From Arthrobacter sp. StoSoilB19 (GTDB taxonomy: Bacteria > Actinomycetota > Actinomycetes > Actinomycetales > Micrococcaceae), in contig NZ_AP024650.1 in NCBI RefSeq assembly GCF_019977275.1, positions 3,658,001 to 3,722,000 on the forward strand: DNA of 64,000 bases. Direction: 5' to 3'. The translations under genes and the position numbers were made by a program. The notes beneath the pieces were generated by a model. That model made no database searches. It was not told the origin of the DNA and saw only the letters and a program-made list of their open reading frames with translations. Shown here one piece after another: positions 6,843 through 16,368 of this stretch; positions within the stretch are counted from its first letter, which is position 1; each line of letters opens with the position of its first letter.

Positions 6843-8344
6843 ACACCAAGAAGAAACTGGCCACTGCAGCCGCCGAAAAAGGCGCACGGCCCGCCCGCCC
6901 CGAGGACCAGCGCCTCCCGATCGGAAGCATGTTTGCCTACGGCTTCCAGCACGTCCTCACAATGTACGGCGGCATCATTGCCCCGCCCCTGATCATCGGC
7001 GCGGCCGCAGGCATGAACTCCCAGGACATTGGCCTGCTCATTGCGGCCTGCCTTTTCGTTGGCGGCCTGGCCACCATCCTGCAGACGGTCGGCGTCCCCT
7101 TCTTCGGTTCGCAGCTGCCGCTGGTCCAGGGCGTCTCCTTCGCAGGGGTCTCCACGATGGTGGCTATCGTCCACGGCGGCGGGGGCATCCAGGCCGTCTT
7201 CGGTTCGGTCATCGCGGCCTCCCTGATCGGCCTGCTGATCACCCCCCTGTTCTCGAAGATCATCCGGTTCTTCCCGCCGGTGGTCACCGGCACGGTGATC
7301 ACCACCATCGGCCTGACGCTGATGCCGGTTGCCGCAAACTGGGCCATGGGCGGCAACAACAAGGCGCCCAACTACGGCAGCGTTGCGAACATCGGCCTGG
7401 CGGCAGCCACCATGGGCATCGTCCTGCTGCTGAGCAAGGTCGGCAGCGCCGCCATCTCCCGGCTGTCCATCCTGCTGGCGATGGTCCTGGGCACGCTGAT
7501 TGCCGTCGCGTTCGGCATGGCCGACTTCTCCAAGGTGGGCCAGGGCGGGATCGTCGCCTTCCCCACCCCCTTCGCGTTCGGACCGCCCACGTTTGAACTC
7601 GCCGCCATCATCTCCATGCTGATCGTCATCCTGGTCACCCTCACCGAGACCTCCGCAGACATCATTGCCGTGGGCGAGATCGTTGGAACCAAGGTGGACT
7701 CCAAGCGGATCGGCAACGGCCTGCGGGCGGACATGCTGTCCAGCGCCGTCTCCCCGCTGTTCAACTCCTTCACCCAGAGCGCCTTCGCGCAGAACGTAGG
7801 CTTGGTGGCCATCACCGGCGTCAAGAGCCGGTTCGTGGTCAGCGCCGGCGGCGTGATCCTGGTGGTCCTTGGCCTGCTGCCGGTCCTTGGCCGGGTGGTG
7901 GCCGCGGTGCCCACCCCCGTCCTGGGCGGTGCCGGCGTCGTGCTCTTCGGCACAGTTGCGGCCAGCGGCATCCGGACATTGTCCAAGGTGGACTACAAGA
8001 ACAACATGAACCTGATCGTGGTGGCCGCCTCCATCGGCTTCGGCATGATCCCCATCGCCGCCCCGGCCTTCTACGACCAGTTCCCGTCCTGGTTCGGCAC
8101 CATCTTCCACTCCGGCATCAGCTCGGCCGCCGTGATGGCCATCCTGCTGAACCTGCTGTTCAACCATCTCCGGGCCGGAAATTCGGACAACCAGTCCGTT
8201 TTCGTGGCCGGCACGGAGCGGCTGGTGCGCTCGGAGGACCTCCGGTGCCTGGCCGAAGGCGACCGCTTCGAGAACGGCAAGCTCATCGACTGCGACGGTA
8301 AGGAAGTCCCCATCCAGTCAGCCGGCAAGGCAACAGAGCACTGA
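6839..8344 (+). CDS. NCS2 urate/xanthine permease (UacT/PucK-like)
   Basis: A 501-residue nucleobase:cation symporter-2 protein of the xanthine/urate branch. MYGGIIAPPLIIGAAAG in the first membrane helices, QLPLVQGVSFAG after the third, and the conserved TETSADIIAVGEIVG segment near residue 270 that lines the substrate site identify the family. About 13-14 membrane helices are visible, with a hydrophilic tail of about 50 residues. It follows urate oxidase in the same direction, which points to urate import. It is distinct from the AzgA-like permease at 113-1654, so the region carries two unrelated purine importers. The start codon overlaps the stop of a 7-residue mini-ORF. Confidence 0.92.
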   Translation: MNTKKKLATAAAEKGARPARPEDQRLPIGSMFAYGFQHVLTMYGGIIAPPLIIGAAAGMNSQDIGLLIAACLFVGGLATILQTVGVPFFGSQLPLVQGVSFAGVSTMVAIVHGGGGIQAVFGSVIAASLIGLLITPLFSKIIRFFPPVVTGTVITTIGLTLMPVAANWAMGGNNKAPNYGSVANIGLAAATMGIVLLLSKVGSAAISRLSILLAMVLGTLIAVAFGMADFSKVGQGGIVAFPTPFAFGPPTFELAAIISMLIVILVTLTETSADIIAVGEIVGTKVDSKRIGNGLRADMLSSAVSPLFNSFTQSAFAQNVGLVAITGVKSRFVVSAGGVILVVLGLLPVLGRVVAAVPTPVLGGAGVVLFGTVAASGIRTLSKVDYKNNMNLIVVAASIGFGMIPIAAPAFYDQFPSWFGTIFHSGISSAAVMAILLNLLFNHLRAGNSDNQSVFVAGTERLVRSEDLRCLAEGDRFENGKLIDCDGKEVPIQSAGKATEH

Positions 8345-8360
8345 CCTTCCACGCAAACGA

Positions 8361-8398
8361 CGACGGCGGCCCGCTCCGGAAAGGAGGGGCCGCCGTCG
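8361..8398. terminator. bidirectional terminator between permease and IclR genes
   Basis: A perfect 12-bp stem, CGACGGCGGCCC and its complement, with a 14-nt loop lies between the convergent permease and IclR genes. It is one of several hairpins in the window sharing a GACGACGGCGG-like core. Confidence 0.7.
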
Positions 8399-8433
8399 CG
8401 CGTGGTTGGCACCGCCCGCGCAGGGCAGGTGCG

Positions 8434-9189
8434 TCAGGTGCGGTTGAGCTCGCGGGAGATGGCCTCGGCCGCTTCGCGGAGGACCGGCACGGCCTTGTCG
8501 GCGAAGTCCTCGTCCACCCGGGATACGGGACCGGATACGGAAATCGCCGTGGGGGTGGGCGCGTTGGGCACTGCCATGGCGAAGCAGCGGACACCCAGTT
8601 CCTGCTCTTCCTCGTCAATGGAGTATCCCCGCTCGCGGATGAGCTTAAGGTCCGCCAGGAGTTCGTCCACGTCTCCGATGCTCTTGGCGGTAGGGGTGGG
8701 CATCCCGGCCCTGGCCACGATGCCGCGGACCGTGTCGTCGTCGAGTTGGGCCAGGATGGCCTTGCCCACGCCGGTAGCATGGGTATGGGCGCGCCGGCCC
8801 ACTTCGGTGAACATGCGCATGGAATGCAGCGACGGCACCTGGGCCACGTAGATCACCATGTCCGAGTCCAGCACAGCCATGTTGGAGGTCTCCCCCAGCC
8901 GGTCCACCAGGATCTTCAGCTGCGGCTGGGCCAGGGCACCCAGCTGTTTGTTGGCACCCTCCCCCAGCCTGATGAGCCGGGGACCAAGGGCGTAGCGCCG
9001 GTTGGGCAGCTGGCGGATGTAGCCCAGCGACACCAGCGTCCTCAGCAGGCGGTGGATGGTGGGCAGCGGCAGGTCCGTGGAGGACGACAGCTCGCTGAGC
9101 GTGACGTCGCCGCCGGCATCGGTGATGAGTTCCAGCAGTTCGAAAACGCGCTCCACCGACTGCACCCCACCAGAGGCTTTTTCTGCCAT
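8434..9189 (-). CDS. IclR family transcriptional regulator
   Basis: A 251-residue repressor or activator with an N-terminal winged helix-turn-helix (SVERVFELLELITDAGGDVTLSELSSS, then LPLPTIHRLLRTL as recognition helix) and a C-terminal IclR effector domain (HTHATGVGKAILAQL, EEQELGVRCFAMAVP). I choose the ATG at 9189 because GGAG lies 11 bases upstream; a longer frame reaches 9234 without a site. It is divergent from the malic enzyme, malate synthase and ureidoglycine aminohydrolase operon and convergent with the urate permease. By position it is the likely glyoxylate- or allantoin-responsive regulator of the ureide genes, comparable to AllR. Confidence 0.9.
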   Translation of the reverse strand: MAEKASGGVQSVERVFELLELITDAGGDVTLSELSSSTDLPLPTIHRLLRTLVSLGYIRQLPNRRYALGPRLIRLGEGANKQLGALAQPQLKILVDRLGETSNMAVLDSDMVIYVAQVPSLHSMRMFTEVGRRAHTHATGVGKAILAQLDDDTVRGIVARAGMPTPTAKSIGDVDELLADLKLIRERGYSIDEEEQELGVRCFAMAVPNAPTPTAISVSGPVSRVDEDFADKAVPVLREAAEAISRELNRT

Positions 9190-9322
9190 TCCGTTGTCTC
9201 CTACGGCTCGGAATCCGACAACTCTTATCCGCATCGTGAAAAGAGTTGCTTAGAACACCCAAGATACAGCACGCGGGTTTCCACGGCGACGTTGGCCTCC
9301 GGTCGCAATCGGAGGGGTTGTA

Positions 9323-9353
9323 TTTCCATAAAGTAGATAATAATATCCATAAT
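9323..9353. promoter_or_regulatory. two TNTCCATAA direct half sites in the IclR/malic enzyme gap
   Basis: TTTCCATAAA (9323-9332) and TATCCATAAT (9344-9353) are spaced 21 bp apart, two helical turns, in the only AT-rich part of the 221-bp divergent gap. Overlapping TATTAT and ATAATA boxes could serve as -10 elements for the two directions. The arrangement suits an IclR-type tetramer, but binding is inferred. Confidence 0.4.
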
Positions 9354-9410
9354 ACGAAAACATTCGGATCCGAGCAGCAGCCGGCCCAAGGCCCAACAGG
9401 AGGACATTCA

Positions 9411-10859
9411 ATGGCGAACCCCAGCCCCGGAAATTCGATCACCCTGCGCGTGGAAGCACCGTCAAGCTTCAGCGCCACCAGCGAACTCGCCGCAGCCGTG
9501 GGAGCCGCAGGCGCAGCAATCACCGCCCTGGACGTCAGCGAATCCCACCACGAGACCCTGGTGGTGGACGTCACCTGCAACACCACCGACGACGCCCACG
9601 CCGCCCGCGTCAAGGACGCCCTGGACGCGCTCGACGGCGTCACGGTCCAGCATGTCTCGGACCGCACGTTCCTGATGCACCTGGGCGGCAAGCTCGAGGT
9701 CGTCCCGAAGGTAGCCCTGCGCAACCGGGACGACCTCTCCCGCGCCTACACGCCCGGCGTCGCCCGCGTTTGCCTGGCCATTGCCGAGGATCCCGCGGCA
9801 GCCCGCAACCTGACGGTCAAGCGCAACACCATCGCCGTCCTCACCGACGGTTCGGCCGTCCTGGGCCTGGGCAACATCGGCCCCGCCGCAGCCCTCCCCG
9901 TAATGGAGGGAAAGGCTGCCCTGTTCAAGCAGTTCGCCAACGTGGACGCGTGGCCGGTCTGCCTGGACACCCAGGACACCGAAGAAATCATCATGATCGC
10001 CAAGGCCATGGCCCCCGTCTACGGCGGCATCAACCTTGAGGACATCGCCGCCCCTCGCTGCTTCGAGATCGAGAACCGGCTCCGCGAGGAGCTGGACATC
10101 CCCGTGTTCCACGATGACCAGCACGGCACCGCCATCGTCACGCTCGCAGCCCTGGTCAACGCCCTGCGCGTAGTGGACAAGAAGCTGGAGGACATCAAGA
10201 TCGTGGTCTCCGGCGTCGGCGCCGCCGGCTCCGCCATCATCCAGCTCCTCAAAGCCCAGGGTGCGCGGCACATCATCGCCGCCGGCCGCTCCGGTGCCAT
10301 CCACTCCGGCGAGACCTACGGGGATGAGCACCGCAGCTGGATCGCCGCGAACACCAACGGGGAAGGCTTTGCCGGTAGCCTGCACCAGGCCCTCGTGGGC
10401 GCGGACGTCTTCATCGGTGTCAGTGCACCGCACGTGATCGGCGAGGAGCAGGTGGCAGCCATGGCGGAGAACGCCATCGTGTTCGCCATGGCCAACCCCA
10501 CGCCCGAGATCGATCCCGTCATCGCGTCCCGGCACGCCGCCGTGGTGGCCACCGGCCGCAGCGACTTCCCCAACCAGATCAACAACGTGCTGGCATTCCC
10601 CGGCTTCTTCCGCGGCCTGCTGGACGCCGGAGCCTCGGACATCACACCGGACATGCTGGTGGCCGCCGCGGAGGCCATTGCCAACCGCGTGGCTGACGAT
10701 GAGCTGAATGCCAGCTACATTATCCCCAGCGTCTTCGATCCCCATGTGGCTGCCGACGTTGCCGCAGCGGTGGCCGCGGCCGCCCGGTCCGCACATGTTG
10801 CAACGGCTGAACCGGCCGATTCCGCCTTGGAACCAGCAGCAGCACTGGCTTCCGCCTGA
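9411..10859 (+). CDS. NAD(P)-dependent malic enzyme with N-terminal ACT-like domain
   Basis: A 482-residue malic enzyme that decarboxylates malate to pyruvate. An ACT-like regulatory domain (residues about 10-85) precedes the malic domain, which shows SRAYTPGVA (catalytic Tyr), [19 protein letters not shown] and [12 protein letters not shown] with metal-binding Asp residues. The NAD-binding Rossmann motif is [10 protein letters not shown] near 270. ATG 9411 follows AGGAGG. It heads an apparent operon with malate synthase, an unknown aldolase and AllE, where malate made from glyoxylate would be converted to pyruvate. Confidence 0.93.
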   Translation: MANPSPGNSITLRVEAPSSFSATSELAAAVGAAGAAITALDVSESHHETLVVDVTCNTTDDAHAARVKDALDALDGVTVQHVSDRTFLMHLGGKLEVVPKVALRNRDDLSRAYTPGVARVCLAIAEDPAAARNLTVKRNTIAVLTDGSAVLGLGNIGPAAALPVMEGKAALFKQFANVDAWPVCLDTQDTEEIIMIAKAMAPVYGGINLEDIAAPRCFEIENRLREELDIPVFHDDQHGTAIVTLAALVNALRVVDKKLEDIKIVVSGVGAAGSAIIQLLKAQGARHIIAAGRSGAIHSGETYGDEHRSWIAANTNGEGFAGSLHQALVGADVFIGVSAPHVIGEEQVAAMAENAIVFAMANPTPEIDPVIASRHAAVVATGRSDFPNQINNVLAFPGFFRGLLDAGASDITPDMLVAAAEAIANRVADDELNASYIIPSVFDPHVAADVAAAVAAAARSAHVATAEPADSALEPAAALASA

Positions 10860-10893
10860 CCGCCCGACGTCCAGCCAAAGGAAAGGACCAGAA

Positions 10894-12492
10894 ATGGCCA
10901 TCACCGTCACAGACCCCCGGCCCATCGCACGCGCAGAGGAGATCCTCACGCCCAAGGCACTGGCCTTCGTGGAGGAACTTCACAACCGGTTCGCCGGCAC
11001 GCGCAACGAGCTGCTGGCGGCCCGCGCCGTCAAGCGGCAGCGGGTGGCAGAAACCGGCAAGCTGGATTTCCTGCCGGAAACCAAGGACGTGCGCGACGGC
11101 GACTGGAAGGTTGCGCCCGCACCGGCAGCCCTGCAGGACCGCCGGGTTGAGATGACCGGGCCCGCCTCGCCGGCGAAGATGGCCATCAACGCCCTGAACT
11201 CCGGCGCCAAGGTGTGGCTGGCGGACCTCGAGGACGCCAGCACACCCACCTGGGCCAACGTCATCGACGCCATCCTGAACCTCCGGGACGCCGCCCAGGG
11301 CACCCTCAGCTACACCTCGGAGGAAGGCAAGGAGTACCGCCTCCGCACCGACGCGCCGCTCGCCGTGGTGGTGGCCCGCCCCCGCGGCTGGCACATGCAG
11401 GAGAAGCACCTGCTGGTCAACGGCGAGCCGGCCGTAGGTGCGCTGGTGGACTTCGGCCTGCACTTCTTCCACATCGCCAAGCAGCTGGTGCTCAACGGCC
11501 AGGGGCCGTACTACTACCTGCCCAAGATGGAGAGCCACCTTGAAGCCCGGCTGTGGAACGACGTGTTCGTCTTCGCGCAGGACTTCCTGGGACTGCACCA
11601 GGGCACCATCCGCGCCACCGTGCTGATCGAGACCATCCCGGCCGCCTTCGAGATGGACGAGATCCTGTACGAACTGCGGGACCACGCCTCCGGCCTGAAC
11701 GCCGGCCGCTGGGACTACCTGTTCAGCATCATCAAGTACTTCCGGGACGCCGGCGAGGAATTCGTCCTCCCGGACCGCGCGTCCGTGGTAATGACCGCGC
11801 CCTTCATGCGTGCCTACACCGAACTCCTGGTCAAGACCTGCCACAAGCGCGGCGCCTTCGCCATGGGCGGCATGGCCGCGGTGATCCCCAACCGGCGCCA
11901 CCCGGAAGTCACCGAGGCTGCCTTCGAAAAGGTGCGGGCGGACAAGACCCGCGAGGCAAACGACGGCTTCGACGGCTCCTGGGTTGCCCACCCGGACCTG
12001 GTCCCCACCTGCCGCGAAGTCTTCGACTCGGTGCTGGGTGACAAGCCCAACCAGGTGGACAAGCAGCGCCCGGACGTCTCGGTCACGGCGGAACAGCTGC
12101 TGGACGTTTCCTCCGCCGACGGCCAGGTCACCGAGGCCGGCCTGCGCCTGAACCTCTACGTGGCTGTCGCCTACACGGCCGTCTGGCTGTCCGGAAACGG
12201 TGCCGTGGCCATCCACAACCTGATGGAGGACGCCGCCACCGCGGAAATCTCCCGCTCACAGGTATGGCAGCAGATCCGCAACAAGTCCGTCCTGGCCGAC
12301 ACCGGCAACACCGTGACCAGGGAACTGGTGGAGCGGATCCTCGCCGAGGAGACGGAACGGCTCCGCACGGAGTTCGGCGATGAAGCGTTCCGCCGCTACT
12401 ACCAGCCGGCCAGCGAACTGATCGCGGACATCTGCCTCTCCGACGAGTACACGGACTTCCTCACCACGCCGGCCTACGAACTGGTGGGCTGA
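10894..12492 (+). CDS. aceB: malate synthase A
   Basis: A 532-residue malate synthase of the A/plant isoform length, condensing glyoxylate with acetyl-CoA. Seen are [31 protein letters not shown] (acidic metal site), [13 protein letters not shown] near 165, the [20 protein letters not shown] segment near 250 with metal-binding Glu, and [17 protein letters not shown] precedes the ATG, 35 bp after the malic enzyme stop. Together with ureidoglycine aminohydrolase downstream it indicates that this copy serves glyoxylate from ureide breakdown. No isocitrate lyase is present nearby, so it is probably not the acetate glyoxylate-shunt unit. Confidence 0.95.
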   Translation: MAITVTDPRPIARAEEILTPKALAFVEELHNRFAGTRNELLAARAVKRQRVAETGKLDFLPETKDVRDGDWKVAPAPAALQDRRVEMTGPASPAKMAINALNSGAKVWLADLEDASTPTWANVIDAILNLRDAAQGTLSYTSEEGKEYRLRTDAPLAVVVARPRGWHMQEKHLLVNGEPAVGALVDFGLHFFHIAKQLVLNGQGPYYYLPKMESHLEARLWNDVFVFAQDFLGLHQGTIRATVLIETIPAAFEMDEILYELRDHASGLNAGRWDYLFSIIKYFRDAGEEFVLPDRASVVMTAPFMRAYTELLVKTCHKRGAFAMGGMAAVIPNRRHPEVTEAAFEKVRADKTREANDGFDGSWVAHPDLVPTCREVFDSVLGDKPNQVDKQRPDVSVTAEQLLDVSSADGQVTEAGLRLNLYVAVAYTAVWLSGNGAVAIHNLMEDAATAEISRSQVWQQIRNKSVLADTGNTVTRELVERILAEETERLRTEFGDEAFRRYYQPASELIADICLSDEYTDFLTTPAYELVG

Positions 12493-12495
12493 GGC

Positions 12496-13773
12496 ATGGC
12501 CGCAGCATCCAGGCCCTCGCTGTCCGCAGGGGACCTCGCGCACATCGACGGGCAGCTGGCCGCCACCGACCGGCTGCTGGAGCGCAACTACCCGGGCGAC
12601 GACGGCTCCCGCCAGCCCGTGCATACGGCCTACGTGCCCGCGGACCGGTTCACGCCGTCGTTCGCTGCCGACTGGGGCGCCCAGGCGCTGGCTGTGGCCA
12701 ACGCCCACGGCGGCCTGGAAGCACTGGGCCGGCTCCTGGGCCAGGAAGGCAGCCTCGCCGAAGCAGTCGCCGGGCGCGTGGAAGCGAAGCTCACCAGCGA
12801 ACCTATCGAGGACCTGCGCCTCGATTTTGAGGACGGCTTCGGGGACCGGGGCGACGACGCCGAGGACGCCGCCGCGGTTGCCGCGGCGTCCGCGGTGGCC
12901 GCCGCCGTCTCGGCCGGGTCCGCTCCCCCGTTCATCGGCATCCGCTTCAAGTGCTTCGAGGCGGCCACCCGTGCGCGGGGGCTGCGCACCCTGGACTTGT
13001 TTGTCTCCGGCCTCGCCGCCGCCGGCGAACTGCCGGAGGGCCTGGTCCTGACCCTGCCCAAGGTCACCACCGTGGCCCAGGTCCAGGCAATGGACTACGC
13101 GGTGTCGCGGCTGGAGGAAGTCCACTCGCTGCCCGCCGGACGGCTCCGCTTCGAGGTCCAGGTGGAGACGCCACAGCTGATCCTCGGCCCCGACGGCACC
13201 TCCCCGGTGGCGCAGCTGCCGCATGCCGTGCCGGGCCGGATCAGCGGGCTGCACTACGGCACCTACGACTACTCGGCGTCGCTGCAGATCTCTGCCGAGT
13301 ACCAGTCCATGGAGCACCCGGTGGCCGACTTCGCCAAGGAGGTCATGCAGCTGGCCGTCGCCGGCACCGGCATCAGGCTCTCCGACGGGTCCACCAACAT
13401 CATCCCGGTGGGCGACAACGTGGAGAACGCCTGGCAGCTGCACGGGCGCCTGGTCCGCCGGTCGCTGGAACGCGGCTACTACCAGGGCTGGGACCTGCAT
13501 CCGGCCCAGCTTCCCAGCCGGTTTGCCGCCACCTATGCGTTCTACCGCGAGGGCCTGCCGGCCGCCGCCGCCCGCCTGCGGAACTATGTGGAGCGGACCG
13601 AAGGCGGCGTCATGGACGAGCCCGCCACCGCACGGGCCCTGGCCGCCTTCGTGCTCCGCGGCGTCCAGTGCGGCGCAGTCGGTGCGGATGAAGTCCAGGC
13701 GCTTGCCGGCGTCGGGATTCCGCAGCTCACCGCGCTGGCGCACCCGCGGCTCGCCACCACGTCAAACTCCTAA
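12496..13773 (+). CDS. HpcH/HpaI-citrate lyase superfamily protein (DUF6986-like), unknown reaction
   Basis: A 425-residue protein with the acid/phosphoenolpyruvate-binding TIM barrel pattern of CitE and HpcH aldolases: DLRLDFEDGFG near residue 110, IGIRFKCFE near 150, LTLPKV near 188, RLRFEVQVETPQ near 218 carrying the metal Glu, and GLHYGTYDYSASL near 252 with the metal Asp. It starts three bases after the malate synthase stop, so it is translated with it. The family member is longer than ordinary CitE (about 275) and has no assigned substrate that I know. Position between malate synthase and ureidoglycine aminohydrolase suggests a glyoxylate, ureidoglycolate or malate-linked C-C lyase. Function is inference. 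Confidence 0.75.
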   Translation: MAAASRPSLSAGDLAHIDGQLAATDRLLERNYPGDDGSRQPVHTAYVPADRFTPSFAADWGAQALAVANAHGGLEALGRLLGQEGSLAEAVAGRVEAKLTSEPIEDLRLDFEDGFGDRGDDAEDAAAVAAASAVAAAVSAGSAPPFIGIRFKCFEAATRARGLRTLDLFVSGLAAAGELPEGLVLTLPKVTTVAQVQAMDYAVSRLEEVHSLPAGRLRFEVQVETPQLILGPDGTSPVAQLPHAVPGRISGLHYGTYDYSASLQISAEYQSMEHPVADFAKEVMQLAVAGTGIRLSDGSTNIIPVGDNVENAWQLHGRLVRRSLERGYYQGWDLHPAQLPSRFAATYAFYREGLPAAAARLRNYVERTEGGVMDEPATARALAAFVLRGVQCGAVGADEVQALAGVGIPQLTALAHPRLATTSNS

Positions 13774-13790
13774 GAAAAGGACCTTCGTTC

Positions 13791-14603
13791 ATGGGCAAGT
13801 ACTACTACCCGCAAGGCGGCCTGCCGCCGCAGACCCACCTCACCACCGAGCGCGCCATCGTCACCGAGGCTTACACGGTCATCCCCAAGGGCGTGCTGAC
13901 GGACATCGTCACGTCCAACCTGCCCGGCTTCTCGAAGACCCGCTCCTGGATCATTGCCCGCCCCATCTCCGGTTTCGCCACCACGTTCTCGCAGCTGATC
14001 GTGGAAATCGCTCCCGGCGGCGGGGCGCCGAAGGCGGAGTTCGAGGAAGGCGTTGAGGGCGTCGTCTTCGTCACCAAGGGCACGGTCAACCTGACCCTCG
14101 ACGGCGAGCTGCACCAGCTGGAGGAGGGCGGCTACGCCTACCTGGCCGCCGGCGCGCAGTGGGGGCTGGAGAACATCTCCGACGACATCGTGTCCTTCCA
14201 CTGGATCCGCAAGGCCTACGAGCGCCTGGAAGGCTATGAGGCCAAGTCCTTCGTCACCAACGAAAAGGACGTGGCGCCCACGTCCATGCCGGACACCAAC
14301 GACGTCTGGAAGACCACCCGCTTCACGGACTCCAGCGACCTCGCCCATGACATGCAGGTCAACATCGTGACCTTCCAGCCGGGCGGCGTGATCCCGTTCC
14401 CGGAAACCCATGTCATGGAGCACGGCCTGTACGTCCTGGAGGGCAAGGCCATGTACCTGCTGAACAACGACTGGGTGGAGGTGGAGGCCGGCGACTTCAT
14501 GTGGCTGCGTGCCTTCTGCCCGCAGGCCTGCTACGCCGGCGGCCCGGGTGAGTTCCGCTACCTGCTCTACAAGGACATGAACCGCCAGGTGAAGCTCACC
14601 TAG
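13791..14603 (+). CDS. allE: (S)-ureidoglycine aminohydrolase (bicupin)
   Basis: A 270-residue double-cupin enzyme that hydrolyses (S)-ureidoglycine to (S)-ureidoglycolate and ammonia in allantoin degradation. The N-terminal cupin holds EEGVEGVVFVTKG and the C-terminal cupin shows the manganese-site pattern FPETHVMEHGLYVLEGKA with the metal Glu and His residues, followed by AGDFMWLRAFCPQACYAGG, strongly like characterised AllE proteins. It is the last gene of the malic enzyme-malate synthase operon. Allantoinase and allantoate amidohydrolase are not in the window. Confidence 0.92.
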   Translation: MGKYYYPQGGLPPQTHLTTERAIVTEAYTVIPKGVLTDIVTSNLPGFSKTRSWIIARPISGFATTFSQLIVEIAPGGGAPKAEFEEGVEGVVFVTKGTVNLTLDGELHQLEEGGYAYLAAGAQWGLENISDDIVSFHWIRKAYERLEGYEAKSFVTNEKDVAPTSMPDTNDVWKTTRFTDSSDLAHDMQVNIVTFQPGGVIPFPETHVMEHGLYVLEGKAMYLLNNDWVEVEAGDFMWLRAFCPQACYAGGPGEFRYLLYKDMNRQVKLT

Positions 14604-14634
14604 GAGTTTTCCGGCCCGTCCGGACAGGAGCAGG

Positions 14635-14660
14635 GGCGGTTACGGATTTCCGTAACCGCC
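14635..14660. terminator. bidirectional terminator after allE
   Basis: A perfect 12-bp stem (GGCGGTTACGGA and its complement) with a 2-nt loop sits between the convergent allE and alcohol dehydrogenase genes. With one mismatch the stem extends five more pairs on each side (AGCAG/CTGCT). Confidence 0.8.
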
Positions 14661-14688
14661 ACTGCTTGTGTGTACAGACACCCGGGCA

Positions 14689-15870
14689 TCAGGCGCCGGG
14701 GTTGAGGACCACCTTGATGCAGCCGTCTTCCTTCTTCTGGAACTTTTCGTACAGGGCGGGCGCACCCTCCAGGCCGGAGCGGTGGGTGACCAGGTCCATG
14801 ACGCCAAGCGGATCGGCGTCGTCCTCCACCAGCGGGATGAGCTGGTCCGTCCAGTTACGGACATTGCACTGGCCCATGCGCAGCTGGAGCTGCTTGTCGA
14901 ACATGGTCATCAGTGGCATGGGGCTGGCTTCGCCGCCGTAGACGCCGCTCAGCGACAGGGTGCCGCCGCGGCGGACCGCGTCGATTGCGGTATGCAGCAC
15001 GGCCAGCTTGTCCACGCCGGCAGTCTCCATCGCTTTCTGTGCGAGCTTGTCCGGCAGGAGGCCAAGGGCCTGGTGGGCGAAGCCGGCCACCGGGGAACCG
15101 TGCGCCTCCATACCGACGGCGTCCACGATGCCGTTCGGGCCCCTGCCGTCTGTTATCTCCCGCAGTTCGTCGGCGACGCCTTTGCTGTAGTCAAGGGTTT
15201 CCACGCCGTGGCGGGCGGCCATTTCACGCCGCTCCGGGACCGGGTCCACACCAATGACCTGGTAACCGCGGTGGATCCCGATCCGGGTGGCGAACTGGCC
15301 TACGGGCCCCAGCCCGAAAACCGTCAAGGTGCCACCGGGCTGGACATTGGCGTACTCCACGCCCTGCCACGCCGTGGGCAGGACATCGGAAAGGAACAGG
15401 TAGCGTTCATCCGGTAGCTCGCTGCCCACCTTGATGGGGCCATAGTCCGCGTGCGGGACGCGAAGGAATTCCGCCTGCCCGCCGGGTACGGATCCATACA
15501 GCTCGGAGAAACCGAACAGTGCCGCGCCGGAACCCTTCTCCTTCACCTGTGTGGTTTCGCACTGCGACTGCAGGCCCTGGCTGCACATGAAGCAGGAACC
15601 GCAGGAGATGTTGAAGGGAATCACCACGCGGTCGCCCTTGCGGAGGTTGGTGGCGCCGCTGCCCACTTCTTCCACGATGCCCATCGGCTCGTGGCCGATG
15701 ACGTCGCCCTTGTGCATGTATGGCCCCAGGACTTCGTAGAGGTGCAGGTCCGAGCCGCAGATGGCTGTGGAGGTGATCCGTACGATCGCATCCGTCGGTT
15801 CCTGGATGACGGGATCGGGTACTTCTTCAACGCTTACCGACCGTTTTCCTTGCCACGTCAGTGCTTTCAC
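14689..15870 (-). CDS. zinc-dependent alcohol dehydrogenase, formaldehyde dehydrogenase-like
   Basis: A 393-residue medium-chain dehydrogenase. Catalytic zinc ligands are visible in TAICGSDLHLY and GHEPMGIVEEVG, the structural-zinc loop as CGSCFMCSQGLQSQC, and the nucleotide-binding turn as VFGLGPVGQFATRIG. The extra segments and C-terminal extension place it with the glutathione-independent formaldehyde dehydrogenase-like or threonine dehydrogenase-like group. Translation begins at GTG 15870 behind AAGGGAG. It is a monocistronic unit, convergent with allE. Substrate cannot be told from sequence. Confidence 0.88.
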   Translation of the reverse strand: MKALTWQGKRSVSVEEVPDPVIQEPTDAIVRITSTAICGSDLHLYEVLGPYMHKGDVIGHEPMGIVEEVGSGATNLRKGDRVVIPFNISCGSCFMCSQGLQSQCETTQVKEKGSGAALFGFSELYGSVPGGQAEFLRVPHADYGPIKVGSELPDERYLFLSDVLPTAWQGVEYANVQPGGTLTVFGLGPVGQFATRIGIHRGYQVIGVDPVPERREMAARHGVETLDYSKGVADELREITDGRGPNGIVDAVGMEAHGSPVAGFAHQALGLLPDKLAQKAMETAGVDKLAVLHTAIDAVRRGGTLSLSGVYGGEASPMPLMTMFDKQLQLRMGQCNVRNWTDQLIPLVEDDADPLGVMDLVTHRSGLEGAPALYEKFQKKEDGCIKVVLNPGA

Positions 15871-16062
15871 AGTCTCCCTTTCACTCTGTCCTGCCGCCGG
15901 GCTCTCTCCGGGGGCGTGCGGAGGGCGCCTGCAGGCACCCTTTCTTCGACGCTATCTGTTTTAGGGAAAAAAAGTAAGCATGCTGATGAAAACCTTGTGA
16001 CCGCCGTCGACTGCTCCTAGCGTAGGAAGGGCAGGCAAAAGACAACGGGAAAGAGGAATGCC

Positions 16063-16311
16063 ATGTCGCTGTACCAGCCGGAACCAGTCGAGATCTCCAC
16101 CCGCATGCGTCCGGGTGAATGGACGGAAGAAAGCCTGGCTGAGCTGGTCAGCACCTACCGCGCGCGGATCGCGGAAATGGGCGCGTCCGCAGCAGAGGTG
16201 GCCACTGACATCGAGCGGAATGACGACGGCTCGGTGAAGGTGGTGGTGTCGTGGACGAAGCCCGCCGTCGCCGGCAACGAGGATTCGGTGCCCGGCGGCC
16301 AGCCGTTATGA
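16063..16311 (+). CDS. hypothetical protein, 82 aa
   Basis: A small acidic protein preceded by a GAAAGAGG ribosome binding site. It begins MSLYQPEPVEISTRMRPGEW and contains a helix around residues 24-45 (SLAELVSTYRARIAEMGA), followed by a beta-like stretch NDDGSVKVVVSWTKP. I recognise no family. It is divergent from the alcohol dehydrogenase, with about 190 bp of shared promoter region, and convergent with the HAD phosphatase. Confidence 0.65.
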   Translation: MSLYQPEPVEISTRMRPGEWTEESLAELVSTYRARIAEMGASAAEVATDIERNDDGSVKVVVSWTKPAVAGNEDSVPGGQPL

Positions 16312-16318
16312 CCGCCGC

Positions 16319-16358
16319 CAGGCGTGGGTGCCGTCAAGCAGGCGTGGGTGCCGTCAAG
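16319..16358. repeat. 20-bp direct tandem repeat
   Basis: Two exact copies of CAGGCGTGGGTGCCGTCAAG lie head to tail, followed by a decayed partial copy, filling the short gap between the 82-aa gene and the convergent HAD phosphatase gene. Confidence 0.85.
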
Positions 16359-16368
16359 CGGGGTGCTG

